Positions 15,513-23,347 of a stretch of DNA of 26,455 nucleotides are shown one piece after another (position 1 is the stretch's first letter; every line of letters starts with the position of its first letter). Source of the DNA: DATDMG01 sp036518955 (lineage in GTDB: Bacteria > Actinomycetota > Actinomycetes > Actinomycetales > Kineosporiaceae); assembly GCA_036518955.1 (NCBI GenBank), contig DATDMG010000104.1, positions 1 to 26,455 of the forward strand, written 5' to 3'. The notes under the pieces are model-generated. The model was not told where the DNA came from and made no database searches. It was given only the letters and a program-made list of their open reading frames with translations. Position numbers and translations under genes: made by a program.

Positions 15513-16147
15513 CCCCCCGCCAGGTGCCCGGCACCCCCGTGCCCGGACCGAACCCATCCCACGACACCCCGGACCCAGACCCCAGCAGCATGCCGCGACT
15601 CATCCGGGGACTGGTCCGGGGGCCGGTGCGGCGCGCCGCCCCTCCCTCACCCGGCAACCACACCCCTACCGCGGCGACCCGGTCACGTCGGCGACGTGTG
15701 GGCGCGGGGGCGGCCGCATTCGCCCTCCTGGTCGGCGCCGGCCTGGCTGCCACCCTCGGGAGGTCCCCGGCCCAGGCCTTCAACTGCCGGGGCGCCCTCA
15801 GGTGCCCCTTCGTCAAGATCGAGAACCCCGTAGGCAAGGACCCCGAAGGACGCTACGACCGGATGGTGCAGTACGACGCGTCGGGCACCCTGGTGGATGC
15901 CTCGGGCGCCACGGTCCATCAGTGGCGCGAAAAGGACCCCGAGTTCACGCTGTGGCACTGGCGATACTACGGCGACGGCAGCCAGATCAAGGTCCATATT
16001 CACTCCTGGAGCGATGTCCCGGCACTGGAGTTCTCGGCGGACAACGACTTCACCACCCCCGCCGACAAGTCTCTGTGCATCAAGATCGACAAGGCTGGGG
16101 CCTACCAAGCCAGCGGATGCGTCGACTACGAGGACCCCTCGCGCTGA
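15509..16147 (+). CDS. Exported WRY-motif protein 1 (unknown function)
   Basis: A 212-residue protein without a recognised domain. An unusually long Pro/Arg-rich N-terminus (1-63) precedes one hydrophobic segment (64-83) ending in AQA at 88-90, so it is either cleaved there or anchored. The outer domain (91-212) holds C93, C99, C190 and C204 and the motif W139-x-E-x2-P-x-F-T-x-W149-x-W151-R-Y153, then H163-x-H165. The same features recur in the next gene, so the two are paralogues. A later start at 15590 would remove the acidic/proline leader but has no better ribosome site. The ATGA overlap with the upstream gene argues for the start chosen and for shared expression. Confidence 0.68.
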   Translation: MTPRQVPGTPVPGPNPSHDTPDPDPSSMPRLIRGLVRGPVRRAAPPSPGNHTPTAATRSRRRRVGAGAAAFALLVGAGLAATLGRSPAQAFNCRGALRCPFVKIENPVGKDPEGRYDRMVQYDASGTLVDASGATVHQWREKDPEFTLWHWRYYGDGSQIKVHIHSWSDVPALEFSADNDFTTPADKSLCIKIDKAGAYQASGCVDYEDPSR

Positions 16148-16452
16148 CCCGCGACCGGAGGCCGTCTACCACCCACGGGGGACAGTCCCGGAGGCAGGTC
16201 CTCTCGGGTGAGGGTACGGGTGGAGCGGCAAGACTGAGACATCATCTTCGCGCCCACGTCCGTGCGCTCCAGACATCGGAGCGCAACGGAAATCCGCGCT
16301 GGAGGCCGTCGCCACCCACCTCACCGACACGGCACTCCGCCTGGGCCCGACCAGACCTGCGCCCGACACTCCCTCCGCCCGGATACGCCTCACCGCCGTC
16401 AAGAGCTGTGGTCCACCCCGGGTCCCTGAACCCGAAAGCTGAGGTCACCGAC
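16148..16452. other. Gap between the two WRY-motif genes, 305 bp
   Basis: No gene is supported here. The next coding sequence has its own ribosome site (GAGGT before 16453). The gap is longer than expected inside an operon, so an internal promoter or an eroded gene is possible; I see no clear promoter hexamers or strong hairpin. Confidence 0.45.
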
Positions 16453-16932
16453 ATGTCCACCACCCCCGTCCATCGCAGCGGTCGCGGCCGGAAGGCACTG
16501 GCCCTGACCGGGACCCTACTGCTGCTCACCGTCGTCCTGACGGCCTGGGCTGGCCGTACCGCCGCCAACGCCCGGACCCGTTCCCCCTGCGAAGACGGCA
16601 CAGCCGTCGGCCAGATCTGCCACTACGTCAGCATCGAGAGCGAACGCCCCGACTACGACGCCACCATGACCATGGTCGATAACTCCGACGGAGCCCCCGT
16701 CGCCGGCGTGGCGGAATGGAACGAGCACAACCCCAAATACACCCGCTGGTACTGGCGCTACGACGAAGCGATGGGCGACGACCCCTACTTCCACCTCCAC
16801 CTCAGAATCGTCGTCCGCGGTGCCCTTACCGGCATCGACACCACGATTCCCGGCGGCCAGGACACCTGTTATCAGATCCACGCAACCACCAAGAGCATCG
16901 GCACTATCGACTGCCCGCAATCTGGCCTGTAG
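16453..16932 (+). CDS. Exported WRY-motif protein 2 (unknown function)
   Basis: A 159-residue secreted protein. The signal peptide is clear: basic start, hydrophobic ALALTGTLLLLTVVLTAWAG, likely cut at ANA (38-40). The mature domain of about 119 residues has C46, C56, C139 and C154 and the motif W89-x-E-x2-P-x-Y-T-x-W99-x-W101-R-Y103, then H114-x-H116. Order and spacing match the protein encoded at 15509-16147 through the motif, the H-x-H and the last cysteine pair, although overall identity is low. Two disulfides and a compact beta domain are likely. No known family was recognised. The ATG has GAGGT with about 8 nt spacing. Confidence 0.72.
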   Translation: MSTTPVHRSGRGRKALALTGTLLLLTVVLTAWAGRTAANARTRSPCEDGTAVGQICHYVSIESERPDYDATMTMVDNSDGAPVAGVAEWNEHNPKYTRWYWRYDEAMGDDPYFHLHLRIVVRGALTGIDTTIPGGQDTCYQIHATTKSIGTIDCPQSGL

Positions 16933-17194
16933 CTCTGCGCCGAGCCTGCCCTGCGGGGTCGGACGACTACGCCGTGGGGCCTGATCGATGCCGAGAACGC
17001 GGTCCTGGTCGACGCCCTCGCCGACGGCCGGCACGAGGTGCCGGCCGTCGGCGGCGGCCGGTGCGGTGACGTCCTGGACCGGGATCTCGGCTCTGTCCCG
17101 AATCTGACCCGGCCTGTCCGCTGTGGGAGACTCCTGGGTCCGGACGCCGCCCGCACCCCCTCGTCGTGGTGCCGTCACGAGCAGGGAGCGCAGG

Positions 17195-17650
17195 GTGCGG
17201 ATCATCGTCGACGACCTGTCCGGGCAACAGATCGCCGGGTTTCTCCAGGAACACCTTGAGCAGATGCGGTCGATCTCTCCGCCCGGGAGCAAGCACGCCC
17301 TGGCGCTCGACGAACTGCGTGAGCCCGACATCACGTTCTGGTCGGTCCTCGACCAGGAGGTGCTCATCGGGTGCGGTGCCCTCAAGCGCCTGGATCCCGA
17401 GCACGCGGAATTGAAGTCCATGCGGACGGCGCCGGCCCGCCGTCGCAGCGGGATCGCCGAGCTGCTCTTGCGGCACGTCATCGCCGAAGCCCGGCGGATG
17501 GGCTTCAACCGCATCAGTCTGGAGACCGGCTCCGCCGACTTCTTCCTGCCGGCGCGCAGGCTGTACGAGAAGTTCGGGTTCGAGTACTGCCCGCCGTTCG
17601 GCGACTACGCGCCGGATCAGCACAGCGCCTTCATGACGCGGACGCTCTGA
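17195..17650 (+). CDS. GNAT-family N-acetyltransferase
   Basis: A 151-residue acetyltransferase of the small YsnE-like type. RIIVDDLSGQQIAGFLQEHL opens the fold; GCGALKRLDPEHAELKSMRTAP is the central strand pair; R83-R-S-G-I-A88 is the acetyl-CoA loop; ISLETGSADFFLPARRLYEKFGF closes the domain. The GTG start at 17195 has GGGAG about 8 nt upstream, and family members begin at this residue. The substrate is unknown. It stands alone, ending in a hairpin shared with the convergent peptide-export operon. The 262 bp before it contain a reading frame continuing in phase after the stop of the previous gene (for example LIDAENAVLVDALADGRHE), but without a start. Confidence 0.88.
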   Translation: MRIIVDDLSGQQIAGFLQEHLEQMRSISPPGSKHALALDELREPDITFWSVLDQEVLIGCGALKRLDPEHAELKSMRTAPARRRSGIAELLLRHVIAEARRMGFNRISLETGSADFFLPARRLYEKFGFEYCPPFGDYAPDQHSAFMTRTL

Positions 17651-17704
17651 ACGCCCGGGCTGGGCGCCGTTTCGCGGCCTCACCGTCTGGTCACCTGCCC
17701 GGAC

Positions 17705-17746
17705 GCCCCTGCCTGCTCGTGCGGACCGACTCTCCGCGGCAGGGGC
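17705..17746. terminator. Bidirectional hairpin terminator between convergent genes
   Basis: GCCCCTGCC (17705-17713) pairs perfectly with GGCAGGGGC (17738-17746), and an inner GCGG/CCGC pair extends the stem. There is no T-tract, which is usual for actinobacterial terminators. It lies between the plus-strand GNAT gene and the minus-strand ABC exporter, so it can serve both. Confidence 0.7.
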
Positions 17747-17811
17747 CTCACGACGTGCCGATCACCCCCTGCCGTTCTCTCGCCCGGGGTGCCGCGACCA
17801 CTGGACCACGC

Positions 17812-20190
17812 TCAGTTCCGGGGGTCGGGGGTGATGGTCCCGGCCTCACTCGAGGCGAGCATCTCGGCGTAGATGCCCCCCTGAGCCTGCAGCGAGGAGT
17901 GGTCTCCGATCTCGACGATCCTGCCCTTGTCGAGGACGACGACGACGTCGGCCATCTCGACGGTGGAGAGTCGGTGCGCGACACTCACCATCGTGATGTT
18001 CAGCTCGGCCAGATTCCGGCTGATCCGGGCCTGCGTCGTCGGGTCCAGCGCACTGGTTGCCTCGTCCAGGAAGAGCGCGACGGGGTCGCCCACGAGGGCA
18101 CGCGCCAGAGCGAGGCGCTGGCGCTGGCCTCCCGACAGCGCGGTGCCGTGCTCGGCAACCTGGGTCTCGTAGCCCATCGGCATGGCGCGGATGTCCTCGT
18201 CGAGTTCGGCGAGCCGGGCGGCTCGCTGGATCGTGGACGTGCTCACCGGGCTGTTCCCCAGAGTGATGTTCTGTCGAATCGTTCCCTGGAACACGGTGAC
18301 CTCCTGCGTCACCACGCCGCACTGGCGGCGAACGCTCGCCCTGTCGAGCGTTCGCAGGTCGTGTCCGTCGAAGAGGATCGTTCCTTCGGCCGGTTCGTAG
18401 AGCCCGAGGATGCTCTTCAGCAGCGTGCTCTTGCCGCTCCCCGTCCTCCCGACGAGGGCGACGTGGGCGCCGGCAGGAATACCCAACGCGATGTGACGCA
18501 GGGCCCAGGACTGACTGCCCAGGTGGCGCACACCCACATCGACCAGGTCGATCCTGCCGGTGAGTCTCGGCGCGATGCGCACGGAGAGGTCATGCCCTGA
18601 CGGAGACGCCGCCACGAGCGGGGATCGGCGACCGCGCGGAAGAGGAACCTGGTTGCCGGAGCCGGCAGCGGGATCCGTCGTGACGGGTTCGGCGGGCGCA
18701 TCTCCCGAGAACGACGACGGCCCCACGCCTGGCTCGGTGCGAGCGTCGAGAACGGCCTGAAGCCGGATCAGATGTCCCTGGAGGCTCAGGAATCGCTGGT
18801 ATGACCGGGTCAGCCGGGCGACGGGTTGGAGAACCTGGCCCGCCAGCGCGAGGATTCCGACCATGGCCCCGAGCGAGATCTCGCGGGACAGGACCTGGTG
18901 CGCACCAACGATCAACAGGGCAAGAGGTGCGGCCTCGGAAGCGGCGTTCAGCACGCTCGACGTCGTCACCGAGAACCTGGCCCGCCGGCTGACGGCCGCC
19001 TGCTGGACGTCGAACAGTGCCGCCCACCGGCCGCCGGCCCAACGCTCGTGGCCACCAGCCTTGAGCGAATCAATCCCCTTGATCGATTCGACCGTGAACC
19101 CGCCGAGTTTCCCGGCGTCCATCAGTTCCCGCAGGATCAGCGTCAACATCCGCCGAGTCGGGAGTAGTGCTATGGCGGCTTCCAGGGTCGCGAAGCCGAG
19201 GACGACGAGCGCCAACACGGGCGACACCAGCACAAGAATGATCATGTTCAGGACGACGAGGAATACGTCCAGCAGTCCTCGCGCACCCTCATCCGTGATC
19301 ATCGTACGCAGTTCCCGGATCGCCGTCATCCGATCGAACAGGTCCCCGCTCGCCCGGGCCTGGAAGAATTCTAGTGGAAGTTTCAGGAGATGCTCGAAGA
19401 ACGAGCTCAACAATTGTCGGTCGATAATCTGCTGCAGCCGGAGGAGGAGCATGCCGTAGATGTACTCGACGAGGCCGTGGGCGACGACGAACAGTGCGAG
19501 CGAGATCGCAATCTTGGGGAGGGCGTCCGCCCGACCGGAGGGAATTACTTGGCCGACGACGAGCGCCATGGTGAAAGGGGCGACCAGGCCCAACGCCGTG
19601 AGCAGGGCGGAGGCGAGCAAGACCTTCGCGAAGAGGCCCCGGACGCCCTTGACCCGCAGGGCCGCCTGCACGGCCGACCATTGGGCGGCCGACCGCTGTC
19701 GCCCACGCGGCCGGAACTCGGGCCCCGGAGCCAGGGTGAGGAGCACTCCCGTGAACCGGCGATCGAGTTCTGCCATGGAGACTTTCACTCGGCCGCGTGC
19801 AGGGTCCACGATTATTGCACCCTTGGGGCCGAAGCGTTCCAGGACCACGAAGTGGTTGAAGGACCAGTACAGGATCGCCGGAAGGGCGATGCCACTCAGT
19901 CCGTTGAGATTCTTGAGGCCCAGCGGAGTGACCTCCAACCCGTAGCTGCGGGCAACCGATGCCAGGGTCAAGGCGTTCGCGCCGTCCCGACCGATGCCGC
20001 ACCGCTCCGCCGTCTCGTGCCTCTCCGTTCGCCGGCCGTAGTAGCTGAGCACCATCGCCAGACACGCGGCGCCGCATTCGGTCAGGGTTTCGCTGAGGAT
20101 CACCGGTACCCGGCGGGGGCCTTGGTGTCGCCGGGCGGCGCTGCCCTTCCCCGCGCGCCCCGGTTCAGTGGGCGGGATCTTGTTCGCCAT
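17812..20190 (-). CDS. C39 peptidase-containing ABC exporter (peptide processing and secretion)
   Basis: A 792-residue membrane protein that would cut a leader peptide and export the rest. Residues 30-160 are a C39 protease: C39 in TECGAACLAMVLSYYG, H113 in FNHFVVLE, D129 in VDPARG. The oxyanion Gln usual six residues before the Cys is S33 here. Residues about 185-460 hold the transmembrane domain. An unusual Ser/Pro/Gly-rich insert (about 485-540) links to the ATPase: Walker A GRTGSGKST (581-589), LSGGQRQ (685-691), Walker B ALFLDEA (705-711), H739. The protease domain resembles the exporters of NHLM-type microcin loci. The start lies 7 nt after the HlyD-like gene. Its probable substrate is the small peptide encoded at 21272-21376. 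Confidence 0.92.
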   Translation of the reverse strand: MANKIPPTEPGRAGKGSAARRHQGPRRVPVILSETLTECGAACLAMVLSYYGRRTERHETAERCGIGRDGANALTLASVARSYGLEVTPLGLKNLNGLSGIALPAILYWSFNHFVVLERFGPKGAIIVDPARGRVKVSMAELDRRFTGVLLTLAPGPEFRPRGRQRSAAQWSAVQAALRVKGVRGLFAKVLLASALLTALGLVAPFTMALVVGQVIPSGRADALPKIAISLALFVVAHGLVEYIYGMLLLRLQQIIDRQLLSSFFEHLLKLPLEFFQARASGDLFDRMTAIRELRTMITDEGARGLLDVFLVVLNMIILVLVSPVLALVVLGFATLEAAIALLPTRRMLTLILRELMDAGKLGGFTVESIKGIDSLKAGGHERWAGGRWAALFDVQQAAVSRRARFSVTTSSVLNAASEAAPLALLIVGAHQVLSREISLGAMVGILALAGQVLQPVARLTRSYQRFLSLQGHLIRLQAVLDARTEPGVGPSSFSGDAPAEPVTTDPAAGSGNQVPLPRGRRSPLVAASPSGHDLSVRIAPRLTGRIDLVDVGVRHLGSQSWALRHIALGIPAGAHVALVGRTGSGKSTLLKSILGLYEPAEGTILFDGHDLRTLDRASVRRQCGVVTQEVTVFQGTIRQNITLGNSPVSTSTIQRAARLAELDEDIRAMPMGYETQVAEHGTALSGGQRQRLALARALVGDPVALFLDEATSALDPTTQARISRNLAELNITMVSVAHRLSTVEMADVVVVLDKGRIVEIGDHSSLQAQGGIYAEMLASSEAGTITPDPRN

Positions 20191-20197
20191 TGTTCAC

Positions 20198-20803
20198 TCA
20201 ACCGGAGATCAGGCCGGTGCCCACCAGGACGACCGGTGCGGATGGAATCTCGACGGTCGAAGGGAGGATGCCCTCGCCCACGACCGCATTCTGCGGCACC
20301 GCGTAGCGGGCCAGGACGGGGTACCGGGCTCTGAGCTGTCGTTCCGACAGGACCATGCCGGTCCCGGTCACTCTCGTGCTGACACCCGTGCCGCTCTCCG
20401 ATGAGGTCGACGCGATCGGGAGGTTCACCGTGGTCCCGGCCCGCAGGAGACCCGCCGCTTCTGGCGGATAGATCGCCACGACGGAGACCCCCGCAGGGCC
20501 CCGCCGCGGGAGGATCACCGTCAGAATCGCGCCGACCGTTGGCCGGGGAACCATGGCAGTGATGGCCAACCAGCCACTGAGTGTTATCGCAGCGAGCAGA
20601 GGGATAACCAGCCGCTGCCACCAGGAGATCGACGCGAGCCGGTTCTCCCGGCGGCTGATGAAGTCATCCCCCCACTGTTCGTAATGCTCCAGTGCCTCCG
20701 GCCGGAAGATCTGCCGGACCGACGGCTTGGCCGCCGTCCCCGAGCTCGGCTCACTGCCCGATGCGCGCGCAATGCTTCCCTGCTCGGCACGCTCCATCAC
20801 CAT
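20198..20803 (-). CDS. HlyD-like membrane-fusion adaptor, short form
   Basis: A 201-residue partner of the C39 exporter. A cytoplasmic N-terminus (1-62, with RPEALEHYEQWGDDFISRRENRLASI) leads to one membrane helix (about 64-83), then a short outer beta domain (VGAILTVILPRR, VVAIYPPEAAGLLRAGTTVNL, and a C-terminal strand pair). It lacks the long coiled coil of classical HlyD adaptors, as expected in a cell with no outer membrane. The ATG at 20803 has AGGAGG 5 nt upstream; the ATG six bases further in is possible. It stops 7 nt before the exporter, so both are one transcript. The role is inferred from the neighbour and from the topology rather than from a strong motif. Confidence 0.78.
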   Translation of the reverse strand: MVMERAEQGSIARASGSEPSSGTAAKPSVRQIFRPEALEHYEQWGDDFISRRENRLASISWWQRLVIPLLAAITLSGWLAITAMVPRPTVGAILTVILPRRGPAGVSVVAIYPPEAAGLLRAGTTVNLPIASTSSESGTGVSTRVTGTGMVLSERQLRARYPVLARYAVPQNAVVGEGILPSTVEIPSAPVVLVGTGLISG

Positions 20804-21271
20804 TGAGCCCTCCTGGCTCGTTGACCTGAAAGGGGGCGGCATTGACGCCACGGACCGGTCTTCTGGGGGAGGACCACGTGGGTCGGCCTACCGGGCGGAC
20901 GGCACTCCCCGGCACGGCCGAGGTGTCGTCCCGAGCGGCCGGCCTCTCGTGGACAGGGGGTGGGCCCCTCAGTCGGACGGACGCCGTCCTCGCAGTCAGC
21001 CCCTCGACCAGCGGGCCCACCGCGCGGTGTAGTTGCTCTACTGGTTACCTACCGGTGGAATTGCCGGTCGGTCGAGGAACCGGGGGGTTGGGCGGGGTTG
21101 TGGACCGGACCGTCGCCACCGGCACAGCTACCCATACCTGCCGCCACGCAGGTATGGGTAGCAGCTATGGCCGAAGAGCACGCGTGCCGTGCCCTTGTCG
21201 GCGCCCGCCTTCGAGCACCCAGGTGATTCGTGGCGCGATGCGAGGAACTCTGCTCCCCGCCCCGGGGATTG
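20804..21271. other. Leader/intergenic region of the exporter genes, 468 bp
   Basis: This lies between the precursor gene and the HlyD-like gene, both on the minus strand. It contains the strong hairpin at 21127-21162. No reading frame here has a convincing start or domain. A separate promoter for the exporter genes could lie at 20810-21120 but I cannot point to good hexamers. Confidence 0.5.
21127..21162 (-). terminator. Perfect 15-bp hairpin downstream of the precursor peptide gene
   Basis: GCTACCCATACCTGC (21127-21141) and GCAGGTATGGGTAGC (21148-21162) are exact reverse complements around a 6-nt loop. It lies 109 bp beyond the precursor stop, reading toward the exporter genes. No T-run follows. 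It probably ends or attenuates most transcripts after the peptide gene, so peptide mRNA would exceed exporter mRNA. Confidence 0.78.
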
Positions 21272-21376
21272 TCAGAAGTCGCTGATGGGAGGCTGGTGGA
21301 AGTTCGGGCCGGCCCCGGCGCACTCCTCGAGGTTCTCGTCGGCAATCACGATAACCTCACGGTCGTTCTTGTTCAT
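21272..21376 (-). CDS. Candidate secreted-peptide precursor, 34 residues, double-glycine-type leader
   Basis: A 34-residue peptide beginning MNKNDREVIVIADEN. The ATG has GAGGAG 8 nt upstream, a strong site. The middle fits a C39 leader: hydrophobic I11, L16 and C19 sit at -12, -7 and -4 if cleavage follows G21-A22, and the acidic residues E14, E17 and E18 surround L16. The predicted released part is the 12-mer GPNFHQPPISDF; cleavage one residue later would give an 11-mer. This core has no Cys and only one Ser, so lanthionine rings are unlikely; it may act unmodified, or be altered at Asp, Ser or His. It lies on the same strand as a HlyD-like gene and a C39 exporter downstream, separated by a strong hairpin. 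I do not recognise the sequence family. Function (signal, antimicrobial or other) is open. Confidence 0.72.
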   Translation of the reverse strand: MNKNDREVIVIADENLEECAGAGPNFHQPPISDF

Positions 21377-22348
21377 CTCTGGACTCCTCATTCTCGATGC
21401 GCAATCCGCATGGTGCTGCGAAAACCTGATCCGCAGGTCCTCGCCGGTGACACCGACTCTAGGGAAATCACGCCTGCTGCTGCCATGGCTCTGAGCACAA
21501 GCCGTCGCGCGTGCCGTTCGCGCGCCCGCACCATGAGCGAATCGCACCGCCCCTGCCCGGGTTGCGCTCCGCGGTCGGACCATGACGAGCACTGCCGGCG
21601 GCTCGAGGACCGCGCGGGCGGATCCCAGGCGTTCGGGCGCGCCGGGCCACGCCGCGTACTGGCGGCGAGATCCGGGAGGTGCCTGCGGCACGCCCGGGTG
21701 ACCGAAGACGACGGGAACACGTGCGGTGGCCGCGGACCTTCGCGGCGTGGACGGTGGTCCGTTCAGCAGCTCCGTGCGGGATCGCCCTGCTCCCCCGGGG
21801 CCGGTCGGCTTCCTCAAGGTGGCTACCTCTCGTGCTCGGTGACTTCCAGCCCGCCGTGCGGAGTGACTCGTCGTTCGGGCAAAAGCTAGGTAGCTCACTT
21901 CCTCCGCACCATGGGCGGGAGCACAACGTCGAGGGACACGGTGGGTGGACGTCCAGCGGCAGGCCTGCCCGTGGTGAGCGGTCTGCCGCCGCGCCGCTGG
22001 TGGAGGTGGCCTTCACGCTGGCCGGTGTGCGCCGTGGCCAGTTCACCGACCAGGCCTCGTCGGCCGGCGTCCTGGTCGACGTCGTCGTCCACCGCCTCCA
22101 GCTCGGCGACGCCCGCCGACACGGTCCCTTCCCGAGCCCCCGCAGCCCGGGCGACCACCCGGATCCCGCCAGGCCCCAAGGCCCGCGCCCTCGGCACCCG
22201 CCGCTGCCGCTCGTGCGATGCGGAAGGTCGTCTCGACCTCGCCGCCGGCGTCTCCTGGCTCGCACCGAACCGCACAGCACAAAGGACTGCCGCATCCATG
22301 GAACCTACGAATTGTTTTTCGGCGAGCCCCAAACTTCGCGGCCTCGGG
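21377..22348. other. Gene-poor region upstream of the precursor gene, 972 bp
   Basis: This lies between the PucR-type regulator and the peptide gene. Long open frames exist on both strands but all are Arg/Pro/Ser-rich, mutually overlapping and without good ribosome sites or domains. A minus-strand 48-codon frame starting at 21534 (MVRARERHARRLVLRAMAAA...) ends at 21388, with its stop next to the precursor's ribosome site; it could be a coupled upstream peptide, but its own ribosome site is poor. The stretch may contain an eroded gene and should hold the precursor promoter. Confidence 0.45.
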
Positions 22349-23203
22349 TCACGACGTGCTGATGTTCGCTCTGCAGGCGAGCTCCAGCGCCAGGCGCAGT
22401 TTCAGACTGTCCCCTGACTCGAGGTCGCTCACGAGCTTCTTCGCCTGGGCGACTCGATAGGTCACAGTGTTCGGGGCTATCCGAAGGATCTGGGCTGCAT
22501 GAGCGCGGTTTCCCCGGACAGACAGGTAGACCCGGAGTGTCTCCCGTAGGGTGGCTCGCCGTGCCCCCGAACCGGCAAGATCTCCCAGTGCGCTGACGAC
22601 GAACATACGTGTGAGTTCCGCGTCGCGCGCGAGAGTTGTCACGGCGGCGTCAATGTAGTCATGCAGCCAAGGTACGTCCCTGCTGACCGGTCGGGCCAGT
22701 GCCGCCGCCGCTCGCGCTGCGTAGTGGGTGCGGCGGAACCCGTCCAGCCCGGCGCGCGGAGCTCCGGCACTGACTCGCACTCCGGGTGCCGGGGTGATTC
22801 GAGCCCGCAAGACCGCGAGTGGCGGGATCGACGATTCGCTGGGGCAGGACACCCACGCCCAGATGTCACCCTCTTGTGTCGGGGCCACCAGCGGGGAATC
22901 GCCACCGAACCCGCGAGCCAGCTGCCCGGCCAGCTCCTGAAGAGTGGAGGGATGCTGGCGTTTGGCTGCATTACCTGCCGGCGCAGAATTCCACAGGACC
23001 AGACCGAGGTATATCTTGTCGAGCCGTATCCCGAGTCTGCTCTGGGCGCCTTCTGAGCCAACTCGCCGCTCGAGGAAGTCCGACACGAGCTGCCCGAAGT
23101 CCGGCTCCTGGCCTGCCCTGAGCTCGGGCGAGATCCGCGCTTTCCCATCCCCCAGAAGGCTACGCTGATGGGGGACTCGCCCGCCTCCGAGTTGCCGGAA
23201 CAT
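22349..23203 (-). CDS. PucR/CdaR-type helix-turn-helix regulator, short form
   Basis: A 284-residue regulator. Residues about 55-170 resemble the CdaR GGDEF-like sensory domain (RLDKIYLGLVLWN, later THYAARAAAALARP). The C-terminus (about 218-278) is the PucR HTH_30 domain: LRETLRVYLSVRGNRAHAAQILRIAPNTVTYRVAQAKKL, with the recognition helix at APNTVTYRVAQA. Typical family members carry a further ~150 N-terminal residues, which are missing; an in-frame stop lies immediately upstream, so the protein is either naturally short or truncated. The ATG at 23203 has GGAG 8 nt upstream; GTG at 23206 is an alternative. It lies on the same strand as and upstream of the peptide-export genes and is a candidate controller of them, although this is inferred from position only. 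Confidence 0.82.
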   Translation of the reverse strand: MFRQLGGGRVPHQRSLLGDGKARISPELRAGQEPDFGQLVSDFLERRVGSEGAQSRLGIRLDKIYLGLVLWNSAPAGNAAKRQHPSTLQELAGQLARGFGGDSPLVAPTQEGDIWAWVSCPSESSIPPLAVLRARITPAPGVRVSAGAPRAGLDGFRRTHYAARAAAALARPVSRDVPWLHDYIDAAVTTLARDAELTRMFVVSALGDLAGSGARRATLRETLRVYLSVRGNRAHAAQILRIAPNTVTYRVAQAKKLVSDLESGDSLKLRLALELACRANISTS

Positions 23204-23347
23204 CACTCACACTCCGTTGATGGCGCCGCTGGACACATCGAGAACGAGGTGGTGTTCTACCTCTCATCGCCCACCGGCGGTGGCTGGTTGCGTCTGCCTC
23301 TGGCCGGACTCCGGATCGCGGATGGCAGCACCCGGTGGCGCCGGTGA
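23168..23347 (+). CDS. Possible 59-residue protein overlapping the PucR-type gene start
   Basis: A short plus-strand frame starting MGDSPASELPEHHSHSVDG, with a mixed hydrophobic C-terminus (EVVFYLSSPTGGGWLRLPL) and a basic end TRWRR. About 78% of its third codon positions are G or C. AAGG lies about 9 nt upstream of the ATG. It overlaps the divergent PucR-type coding sequence by 36-39 bp at their 5' ends, so if real either the two share an overlapping start region or the regulator starts later. No family recognised; a chance frame is a fair alternative. Confidence 0.35.
   Translation: MGDSPASELPEHHSHSVDGAAGHIENEVVFYLSSPTGGGWLRLPLAGLRIADGSTRWRR

Noticed and set aside
16933..17194. Continuation of the WRY-motif protein 2 frame past its stop as readthrough
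   Set aside because: The stretch (LIDAENAVLVDALADG...) is open but has no start, no shared motif and no readthrough context; chance or a remnant is simpler.
21388..21534. 48-codon minus-strand frame ending at the precursor's ribosome site
   Set aside because: Weak ribosome site, arginine-rich start and no recognisable leader or domain; kept only as a remark in the region entry.
22262..22381. Second small peptide gene on the plus strand (MEPTNCFSASPKL...)
   Set aside because: No properly spaced ribosome site, no leader-like pattern, and it runs into the antisense of the PucR-type gene.
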